From positions 124,001 through 188,000 of the forward strand of contig NZ_JAIWNA010000002.1 in NCBI RefSeq assembly GCF_020216065.1: a stretch of DNA of 64,000 bases. The letters run 5' to 3'. Positions 57,886-64,000 of the stretch are shown here, piece by piece (within the stretch, counting starts at the first letter, position 1; each line of letters starts with the position of its first letter). The notes under the pieces are model-generated. The model was not told where the DNA came from, searched no databases, and saw nothing but the letters and a program-made list of their open reading frames with translations. The position numbers and the translations under genes are program-made. This DNA comes from Nocardia rosealba. Lineage in GTDB: Bacteria; Actinomycetota; Actinomycetes; Mycobacteriales; Mycobacteriaceae.

Positions 57886-58227
57886 GTGCGATTCGCCCGT
57901 GTTCTCGCTGTGCCCACAGCCGGACTTGTTCTCGGTACCGCCCTCACACTCGTTGCCGCGTCGCCTGCTCTCGCGGAGGACACCGGATTCGAGATCGCCG
58001 CCTTCAGCTGCCCCGAACCCGACGGACTCTTCCCTTATCCCGGAGACGTCACGAAGTACGTCGAATGCTCGAACAACGTGCCGACCGTGCAGACCTGTCC
58101 GAATGGCCTGAACTGGAATCACAAAGGACAATACTGCGATTGGCCTGCCGATGCCGGCGCGGTATCCGATCACGGAAAGACCGTCATCGGCGCTCAGCGG
58201 GCGCGGGCGCTCCAGCGTCCGTCGTAG
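57886..58227 (+). CDS. Secreted chitin-binding protein with a peritrophin-A-type (CBM14) domain
   Basis: The 113-residue protein starts at GTG 57886 behind GAAGGAGA. A signal peptide runs to about residue 28 (TALTLVAASPALAED). The mature part contains one six-residue-type Cys module: FSCPEPDGLFPYPGD, TKYVECSNN, VQTCPNGLNWNHKGQYCDWP. The spacing of five visible Cys and the aromatic residues match the type-2 chitin-binding (peritrophin-A/CBM14) fold, common in insects and fungi and much rarer in bacteria. It probably binds chitin outside the cell. Its last 34 bases overlap the convergent ABC ATPase gene. Confidence 0.82.
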   Translation: MRFARVLAVPTAGLVLGTALTLVAASPALAEDTGFEIAAFSCPEPDGLFPYPGDVTKYVECSNNVPTVQTCPNGLNWNHKGQYCDWPADAGAVSDHGKTVIGAQRARALQRPS

Positions 58228-58976
58228 CGGACTTCGATCGGGTGGGCGAAGGCCGTCGAGACGTGGTCGGTGGTGATGACATCGGTGGCCGGCCCTGCGG
58301 CGACGGTGTGGCCGTCGGCGATGAGCAGGGCGTGGGTGGTGGTGCTCGGCAGTTCCTCTAGGTGATGGGTGACCAGGATCGAGGCGACTTCGGGGTGGGT
58401 TCGATCGAGGCTGTCCAGGGTGGTGAGCAGTTGTTCACGGGCGGCCAGGTCGAGGCCGGTGGACGGTTCGTCCAGGAGCAGGACCCGGGGGTCGCTGATC
58501 AGGGCCCGGGCGATGAGAGTGCGGCCGCGCTCACCCTGGGAAAGGGTGGGCCAGAGGTCGTCGGCCTTGCCGGACAGGCCGAGAGTGTCGATGATCTGCT
58601 CAGCTCGGGCCAGGTCGTCGGAACTCGGTGACCAGCGCATCGGTGTGTCGATCGTGCCCGTGATGCCGGTGAGTACAACCTCACGCACCGAGAGGGCGTG
58701 CGGCAGCCGATGCCGCGGGTTCACATGCCCGATCGAGCGCCGCAGCCGAGCCAGCTCGACCCGCCCGAACTGCTCCCCGAGCACCCGCACGATCCCCGTC
58801 GTCGGAAAGGTGACAGCCCCGCAGAATCCCAGCAGCGTGCTCTTGCCCGCCCCGTTGGGCCCCAGAAGCGCCCAGTGCTGTCCGGCGCGCACCGTCAGCG
58901 AGATCCCGTTGATGATCTTCTTGCCGTCCCGGCGGAAGGTCACATCGTCCAGTTCGATCACGGGGCTGGCGGTCAT
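58194..58976 (-). CDS. ABC transporter ATP-binding protein
   Basis: The 260-residue ATPase contains Walker A LLGPNGAGKSTLL, a Q-loop region near HVNPRHRLP, the signature LSQGERGRTLIARAL, Walker B RVLLLDEPSTGLD and H-loop LVTHHLEELPSTT. It resembles the molybdate/iron-type ModF/YlmA family of stand-alone cytoplasmic ATPases. No permease or binding protein lies beside it. It overlaps the GntR regulator gene upstream by 4 bases (ATGA), so the two are co-transcribed. Substrate or target is unknown. Confidence 0.88.
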   Translation of the reverse strand: MTASPVIELDDVTFRRDGKKIINGISLTVRAGQHWALLGPNGAGKSTLLGFCGAVTFPTTGIVRVLGEQFGRVELARLRRSIGHVNPRHRLPHALSVREVVLTGITGTIDTPMRWSPSSDDLARAEQIIDTLGLSGKADDLWPTLSQGERGRTLIARALISDPRVLLLDEPSTGLDLAAREQLLTTLDSLDRTHPEVASILVTHHLEELPSTTTHALLIADGHTVAAGPATDVITTDHVSTAFAHPIEVRYDGRWSARAR

Positions 58977-59644
58977 GTGAAGGCCTCCTTCAGGGCGGAA
59001 AGGTGCGTGCGGCTGAATTCCGCTGCGGCAGTCGGTGTTCGATCCGCGATCGCCTGCGCGAGTTGCTCGTGTGCGTGCTGGTCGTCCTGCTCGGAGCGGA
59101 CCGGGCGAAGCTCGAGCATGTCGATCATGGCCAGACGTAGACGCGGAAGAAGGCTGTCGAAAAGCTGTGTGAGGACATCGTTGTGCGCGGCGACGACGAC
59201 CGCACGGTGGAAGGCCATGTCGGCATCGACGTGATCGGCGACGGGCCGACCTTCGACGCGGCGTTGCGCCAGGGCTCGCCGGATTGCTCGCAGGTCGGCG
59301 GGTGTCCGTCGTTGGGCGGCGAGGGCCGCGGCCTCCGCCTCGATGGCGATGCGGGCCTCGATCACCGCGACGATGGTGGCGCTACGCAGCACCACATCCC
59401 AGTCCTCGGTGACGTCGAGCGCGGTGACGAACACACCGGCGCCCTGCCTGCTGTCGAGCACCCCTTTGCCCGCGAGTTCCCGGATCGCCTCACGCACGGT
59501 CGACCGCCCCACCCCCAATTGCGCGGCGAGCAAGGTCTCGCCCGGTAATCGATGCCCCAAGGGCCACTCGCCCGCCCGGATCCGCGCGAGCAGCAGTTCG
59601 GCCGCTTGCGCCGCCAGTGGCTGGCGCCTTACCTGCGGTATCAC
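58973..59644 (-). CDS. GntR/FadR-family regulator
   Basis: The 223-residue protein has an N-terminal winged helix (PLAAQAAELLLARIRAGEWPLGHRLP, ETLLAAQLGVGRSTVREAIRELAGKGVLDSRQGAGVFV) and a C-terminal FCD domain, with Asp in DADMAFHRAVVVAAHN and helix His residues that usually bind a metal or carboxylic acid. It is the first gene of an operon with the ABC ATPase and divergent from the leuA leader. Its ATG is 51 bases from the leader peptide, so it may influence leuA transcription, although leuA control by attenuation is better supported. Confidence 0.9.
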   Translation of the reverse strand: MIPQVRRQPLAAQAAELLLARIRAGEWPLGHRLPGETLLAAQLGVGRSTVREAIRELAGKGVLDSRQGAGVFVTALDVTEDWDVVLRSATIVAVIEARIAIEAEAAALAAQRRTPADLRAIRRALAQRRVEGRPVADHVDADMAFHRAVVVAAHNDVLTQLFDSLLPRLRLAMIDMLELRPVRSEQDDQHAHEQLAQAIADRTPTAAAEFSRTHLSALKEAFT

Positions 59645-59694
59645 CCGAGGACCTCTCTACTTGTCTGAGGAGTTGTGGTAGAAGTGTACCCATC

Positions 59695-59739
59695 ATGACC
59701 TACACCGCGCTCCTCCTCGGCCGCCACGGCGGGGCCTGA
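59695..59739 (+). CDS. leuL: leuA leader peptide
   Basis: A 14-codon frame encodes [14 protein letters not shown] with three consecutive Leu codons (CTC CTC CTC, 59710-59718). Its stop lies inside the loop region of a strong hairpin upstream of leuA. This is the standard layout of a transcription-attenuation leader: scarce leucyl-tRNA would stall the ribosome on the Leu codons. TAGAAG (59679-59684) could be a -10 box, making the message nearly leaderless. Confidence 0.8.
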   Translation: MTYTALLLGRHGGA

Positions 59740-59760
59740 CGACCGGCCGCCCCGCCGTGG
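59724..59760 (+). terminator. leuA attenuator hairpin
   Basis: CCACGGCGGGGC (59724-59735) is perfectly complementary to GCCCCGCCGTGG (59749-59760), a 12-bp stem with a 13-base loop. The loop sequence GACCGGCC (59741-59748) is complementary to GGCCGGTC (59772-59779), offering an alternative pairing. The 5' arm overlaps the end of the leader frame, so translation decides which structure forms. Confidence 0.75.
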
Positions 59761-59822
59761 GGCTCCGTCGTGGCCGGTCTCCGTCGTCTTCGGCCCGTGA
59801 TGGCCGGGAAGTAGAGCAAGTC

Positions 59823-61556
59823 ATGACCGAATTCCCCACCCTGACAACCCCTTCGGGATCTCTCGCCGATGGTGCGCCCGCCTGGAACCGGCAACGTCAC
59901 TCGGCGATGCCGTCGTATCGATATCGAGATGTCCACCGTCGCGTGAAGGTGCCTGCCGGACACCGTGACTGGCCGAGCGCACGGATCACCACCGCGCCAC
60001 TCTGGGTCCCGGTCGACCTGCGCGACGGCAACCAGGCACTGGCCGAACCGATGGATCCGGCGCGCAAACGCCGGTTCTTCGAACTCCTGGTCACCATGGG
60101 CTACAAGGAGATCGAGGTCGGCTATCCGTCCGCGTCGCAAACCGACTTCGACTTCGTTCGCCTGCTGGCCGAGTGCCCCATCGCGCCGCTGGATGTGGCC
60201 TTGGTCGTGTTCACCCCGGCGCGTCGCGACCTGATCGCACGGACCGTGGAGTCGGTCCGCGGCATCACCAACGACGTGATCATCCACCTGTACACGGCCA
60301 CGGCGCCGGTCTGGCGCGAGGTGGTTCTCGGCAAGGACAGGAAGCAGCTGCGCGAATTGATCGTCACCGGCGCCCGCGATGTTCTGGAACTGGCCGGCGA
60401 GCTGCCGAATGTCCGGTTTCAGTTCTCGCCGGAAGTGTTCAACCTGACCGAACCGGATTTCGCACTCGAGATCTGCGACGCCGTCACCGAGTTGTGGGAG
60501 GCGACCCCACAGCGCCCCGTCACGCTGAATCTGCCTGCGACCGTGGAGGTGGCCACGCCGAACGTCTACGCCGACCAGATCGAATACATGCACCGCAATC
60601 TCGCCCGGCGGGACGCGGTGATCCTGTCGGTGCACCCGCACAACGATCGGGGGACCGGCGTCGCCTGCGCCGAACTGGCCGTACTGGCCGGTGCCCAACG
60701 GGTGGAGGGCTGCGTCTTCGGCAATGGTGAGCGCACCGGGAATGTCGATATCGCCACCCTGGCGCTGAACCTGCACGCCCAAGGGGTCGACCCGATGATC
60801 GACTTCTCCGATATCGATGAGATCCGCCGCACCGTCGAGTACTGCACGCGTCTGCCCGTCCACGAACGGCACCCGTACGTGGGCGATCTTGTACACACGG
60901 CGTTTTCCGGTACCCATCAGGATGCGATCGGCAAAGGCATGGCCGAGCATCGTGAGCGGGCAGCGTCCCTCGGCGTGCACGAGCGCGAAGCGGAATGGCG
61001 GGTGGCGTATCTGCCGATCGACCCCACCGACCTGGGCCGCTCCTACGATGCCGTGATTCGGGTCAACTCACAGTCGGGCAAGGGCGGTATCGCCTACCTG
61101 TTGCACACCGAATACGGTCTCGAGCTGCCGCGCCGCCTGCAGATCGACTTCGCGCAGCGGGTGCAGGAATACACCGACGACACCGGCGCGGAGATCAGCG
61201 CCGAAGAACTCCGCGCCCTGTTCGAGCAGAGCTACACCGCCGTCGAGCGTCGAATCACGTTGGTACAGTGGGAGTTCGTCGACGGAACCACCGAAATCGT
61301 CCTGGGCGCACACGGCACCGAGCACCACTCGACCCACGAGGCGAGCCCGGTCGATGCCCTGGCCACTGCTCTCGGCGAGACCGCCGACTCCATCGAGATC
61401 CTCGGCCTCACCCAGCACGCCGCGGCTGACGGCACCGCTGTGAGCTACGTCGAATATCGAGCCGGGGGCAGGACCGGATGGGCATTCGGCCTCGGCGCCT
61501 CGCCCGTCGCAGCGTCGCTCGAGGCGGTGATGAACGCCGCGAACGCGGTGCCATAG
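59823..61556 (+). CDS. leuA: 2-isopropylmalate synthase
   Basis: The 577-residue enzyme condenses acetyl-CoA with 2-oxoisovalerate, the first committed step of leucine synthesis. It starts at ATG 59823. The N-terminal part reads [20 protein letters not shown], typical of actinobacterial LeuA (IPMS type 2). The catalytic barrel shows [15 protein letters not shown] with the metal Asp, [11 protein letters not shown] with the two metal His, and [11 protein letters not shown]. The C-terminal 120 residues form the leucine-feedback regulatory domain. The upstream leader peptide and attenuator provide control by leucyl-tRNA. No other leucine gene is in the window. Confidence 0.95.
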   Translation: MTEFPTLTTPSGSLADGAPAWNRQRHSAMPSYRYRDVHRRVKVPAGHRDWPSARITTAPLWVPVDLRDGNQALAEPMDPARKRRFFELLVTMGYKEIEVGYPSASQTDFDFVRLLAECPIAPLDVALVVFTPARRDLIARTVESVRGITNDVIIHLYTATAPVWREVVLGKDRKQLRELIVTGARDVLELAGELPNVRFQFSPEVFNLTEPDFALEICDAVTELWEATPQRPVTLNLPATVEVATPNVYADQIEYMHRNLARRDAVILSVHPHNDRGTGVACAELAVLAGAQRVEGCVFGNGERTGNVDIATLALNLHAQGVDPMIDFSDIDEIRRTVEYCTRLPVHERHPYVGDLVHTAFSGTHQDAIGKGMAEHRERAASLGVHEREAEWRVAYLPIDPTDLGRSYDAVIRVNSQSGKGGIAYLLHTEYGLELPRRLQIDFAQRVQEYTDDTGAEISAEELRALFEQSYTAVERRITLVQWEFVDGTTEIVLGAHGTEHHSTHEASPVDALATALGETADSIEILGLTQHAAADGTAVSYVEYRAGGRTGWAFGLGASPVAASLEAVMNAANAVP

Positions 61557-61663
61557 GAAGAGGCGCGGCCAGGTTCACCGACCGGCAATGCGCGCGGCGA
61601 CCGCTATTCATCACGGGTTATCCGGCCTCGATAGCGTGGTGGTACTCGGAAGGAGCCGGCGTC

Positions 61664-62587
61664 ATGGAATTCCGACATCTCGTTTCGTTTATCACCATCG
61701 CCGAAGAGTTGCATTTCGGTCGCGCAGCGCAGCGCCTCCATCTGACCCAACCAAGTCTCAGTGCCCAGCTGCAGAAGCTGGAGAAATCCCTCGGCGTCCA
61801 GCTCGTCGCCCGGAACTCCCACGAGGTCCGGCTGACCCCCGCTGGGCGCGAGTTCGAAAGCCAGGCCCGCCTGATCGTCGCTCAGCTCGACCGCGCCGCC
61901 CAGGCGGCCAAGGCCACCGCCGAGGGCAGGGCGGGCAGCCTCAGCATCGGCTACAACCTGCCCGCCAGCAGGCATGTGCTGCCGGAGGCACTCACCAGGA
62001 TGACCGAACGGCACCCCGACATCGTGGTGTCGCTGTGGGAGAAGCGGACCGGCCCCCAGCTGGCCGCCCTCGCCGACGGTTCGCTCGATGTGGCCCTGGT
62101 CTACGGGCATCCCAGTACCGCCGATTTCCGCTATCGTCGTCTGCTGCACCGGGTTCCGCTCGTCGCGGTAGTCGGCCGCCGACATAGGTGGGCCGACCGG
62201 CCCGGTGTCCCGTTCGCGGAACTACAGAGTCAGGATTGCGTGCTGTTCGCCCGCGAACAGTGTCCGGCGATGTACGACACCATCCTGCGGTCGGCGGCCG
62301 AAACCAGGATCTCGCTCAATGTCACGCATTCGGCCGACGACCCCGGCGCGACGGCGCATATGGTCTCGGTGCGACCACTCGTCGGGTTCGCCTCGCTGCC
62401 GCGCGCGATTTCGATGGGAATGGGTGTGCCGGGCAGTAGTTCGGTGGCGGTGAAATTGTTCGATCCGGTACCGACCCTGGATTTGCACGCCGTCTGGCGG
62501 GCCGACGAACCGAATCCCGCGGTCGCGTTGTTCCTGGAATGCGTCGAATCGGCACAACTCGATGATGTCCGCGCATTGTCGGCCTGA
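61664..62587 (+). CDS. LysR-family transcriptional regulator
   Basis: The 307-residue protein starts at ATG 61664 after CGGAAGGAGC. The helix-turn-helix is MEFRHLVSFITIAEELHFGRAA, QRLHLTQPSLSAQLQKLEKSLGVQLV, then the LysR effector domain (GSLSIGYNLPASRHVLPEAL, DVALVYGHP). LysR proteins activate divergent catabolic genes upon binding a small acid, but here the gene upstream is leuA on the same strand, so its own target is not obvious. It could regulate the downstream AMP-ligase. Confidence 0.92.
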   Translation: MEFRHLVSFITIAEELHFGRAAQRLHLTQPSLSAQLQKLEKSLGVQLVARNSHEVRLTPAGREFESQARLIVAQLDRAAQAAKATAEGRAGSLSIGYNLPASRHVLPEALTRMTERHPDIVVSLWEKRTGPQLAALADGSLDVALVYGHPSTADFRYRRLLHRVPLVAVVGRRHRWADRPGVPFAELQSQDCVLFAREQCPAMYDTILRSAAETRISLNVTHSADDPGATAHMVSVRPLVGFASLPRAISMGMGVPGSSSVAVKLFDPVPTLDLHAVWRADEPNPAVALFLECVESAQLDDVRALSA

Positions 62588-62674
62588 ACCCGTCGATAGG
62601 ACATGACTTTCGCGCGGTAGGAACAGCGAGTGCGGCAGCGACGGGAATGGTCGGCGCCGTGAAGAATTCGATTC

Positions 62675-64000
62675 GTGAATACAGTGTCTGCCACCGCGAA
62701 CGGATTCGTTCCGGCCGATTCGTCCAGTCTGTACGCGATTGTTTCCGACGCGGCACGGCGTGATCCGGCCCGTCTTTCGCTGGGTGCCGCCGACGGCACC
62801 CAGCTGACCACCGGCGAACTCGACACCCGGGTCCGCGGGCTCGCCTCGGCCCTGCTCGACCGGGGGGTCGTGGCGGGGGACCGGGTGGCCGTGCTCGGCC
62901 GCACGAGCCTGGAATGGGCGCTGCTCGACTGCGCGGCCATGGCTGTCGGCGCGGTGATCGTGCCGGTGTATCCGACCTCTTCGCCGGCGCAGATCGCACA
63001 CATCCTGAGCGACAGCGGAAGCCGGTTCCACGCGGCCGAGACCGCTGACGACGCAACCCGTCTGACCGACGCCGGCGCGGGCGGCGCGGTGTGGTCGTTC
63101 GCCGAGATCGGGTCATGGGCCGAGTCCGCCGAGCACGCCGACCTCGACTCGCGGATCGCCGCGGTGGGCGCCGCCGATCTCGCGATGATCGTTTACACCA
63201 GCGGCACTACCGGCCTGGCCAAGGGCTGCATGATCAGCCACCGCAACATGTATGTCACCGCCGCGAACACCGCGCGCCAGACCGAGGGCATCTTCGACGG
63301 CACGACGGTGCTCGCGCTGCCGCTCTCCCACGTCTTCGGCCAGACGATCCTGTTCGCCTGCCTGTACGGCGGCAGCCGGACCCATCTGCTGCCCGGCGTG
63401 CCCGACCTGGTCCCGGCGCTGGCCACGCTGCGCCCGACCTTCCTCGCACTGATTCCTTACGCGCTGGAGAAGATTCGCAAACACGTCCGCGCGCTGCTCA
63501 CCGAAGGGCAGGAGGACGCGGCCGTCGAGCGCGGCCTTACGCTGCTGGCCGAGGGCGCCGCACCCGCCGCCACCGACGACGCCGTCGCGACCGCGTTCGG
63601 TGGACGCCTTCGCTACGTGATCTCCGGCGGCGCCTCCCTCGACGACACCACCGTCGGCTTCTACGCCGGGTTCGGTGTGGTGATCCTGAACTGCTACGGC
63701 CTCACCGAGGCGGCCACCGCGGTCACCGTGAGCGCACCGTCCACCAACCGGCTCGGCACCGTTGGCCGTCCCATCCCGGGCACCGAAGTCGGCATCGGTG
63801 CCGACGGCGAAGTCCTCGTCCGCGGCCCGCACGTCTCGCCCGGCTACTGGGGCGCGGCCGCCGACCAGCGGCCCGTCGACGCCGACGGCTGGCTGCACAC
63901 CGGCGACATCGGCGAACTCGACGACGGGCACCTGCGGATCACCGGGCGCAAGAAGGAGATCCTGGTGACCTCCGGCGGCAAGAACGTGGCGCCGACCCCG
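62675..64000 (+). CDS. AMP-forming acyl-CoA synthetase (FadD15-like), 3' end outside window
   Basis: From GTG 62675 the frame stays open for 442 codons to the window edge; GTG 62684 is an alternative start. Motifs are AMIVYTSGTTGLAKGCMISHRN, VLALPLSHVFGQTILFACL, LRYVISGGASLDDTTVGFY, NCYGLTEAATAV and TGDIGELDDGHLRITGRKKEI, the bacterial long-chain acyl-CoA synthetase pattern. The C-terminal catalytic Lys region is cut off. It should activate a fatty acid for lipid synthesis or degradation. The preceding LysR gene may regulate it. Confidence 0.9.
   Translation, partial: MNTVSATANGFVPADSSSLYAIVSDAARRDPARLSLGAADGTQLTTGELDTRVRGLASALLDRGVVAGDRVAVLGRTSLEWALLDCAAMAVGAVIVPVYPTSSPAQIAHILSDSGSRFHAAETADDATRLTDAGAGGAVWSFAEIGSWAESAEHADLDSRIAAVGAADLAMIVYTSGTTGLAKGCMISHRNMYVTAANTARQTEGIFDGTTVLALPLSHVFGQTILFACLYGGSRTHLLPGVPDLVPALATLRPTFLALIPYALEKIRKHVRALLTEGQEDAAVERGLTLLAEGAAPAATDDAVATAFGGRLRYVISGGASLDDTTVGFYAGFGVVILNCYGLTEAATAVTVSAPSTNRLGTVGRPIPGTEVGIGADGEVLVRGPHVSPGYWGAAADQRPVDADGWLHTGDIGELDDGHLRITGRKKEILVTSGGKNVAPTP

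Noticed and set aside
1..64000. Insertion sequences, prophage, CRISPR arrays
   Set aside because: No transposase, integrase, phage structural gene or regularly spaced repeat was seen in either strand.

Overview
The window is uniformly GC-rich and densely packed, with short intergenic gaps, many GTG starts and frequent 4-base start/stop overlaps. Its gene families (fused HadA/HadB dehydratase, MMPL transporter, secretory lipase, SigJ-type sigma factor remnant, actinobacterial leuA attenuator, many TetR regulators) point to a mycolic-acid-type actinomycete, most likely Nocardia or a close relative. This is an inference from gene families; no rRNA or other phylogenetic marker is present. No phage, insertion sequence, CRISPR array, rRNA or intact tRNA was seen.

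Layout. 1-4.4 kb: end of a LacI regulator, an SsuABC/ThiXYZ-type ABC importer and a glycerate kinase. 4.4-14.2 kb: a diguanylate cyclase, an NADP oxidoreductase, a MarR/MMPL divergent pair, a small membrane protein, a monooxygenase, a divergent glucose-6-phosphate dehydrogenase coupled to a sugar porter, and a Nudix protein. 14.3-19.9 kb: a TetR-controlled four-gene operon built round a condensation-less adenylation-thiolation-thioesterase synthetase, closed by a strong hairpin. 20.1-27.4 kb: a fadD/tetR/lipase regulon with repeated operators, an orphan anti-sigma-type ATPase, a VOC protein and a fused HadA/HadB. 27.4-42.5 kb: accessory regulators with their targets (TetR, HxlR, MarR, a NarL-type two-component system beside an efflux pump and flavin monooxygenase, CPBP protease, SDR/TetR pair, MHS transporter with a VOC protein, M48 protease).

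42.5-42.9 kb: a guanidine-III riboswitch directly upstream of a sugE/gdx exporter. 43.2-49.5 kb: a four-gene module made of an 852-residue protein of unknown family, a small J-like protein without HPD, a non-canonical Hsp70 carrying an apparent extra beta-rich domain, and a membrane-anchored ankyrin protein. This is the strongest candidate for an undescribed system. 49.5-53.2 kb: a DoxX-like membrane protein and a VanY-type carboxypeptidase divergent from a VanRS-like two-component pair. 53.2-59.6 kb: a TetR/SDR pair, a sigJ pseudogene, AraC/hydrolase, two small secreted proteins (I36 inhibitor-like and chitin-binding type), and an ABC ATPase with a GntR regulator. 59.7-64 kb: a leader peptide and attenuator, leuA, a LysR regulator and the start of an AMP-forming ligase cut by the window end.

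The recurring theme is a local regulator next to, usually divergent from, its probable target, with a visible palindrome in the shared intergenic region. Operator palindromes are reported for eight such places.
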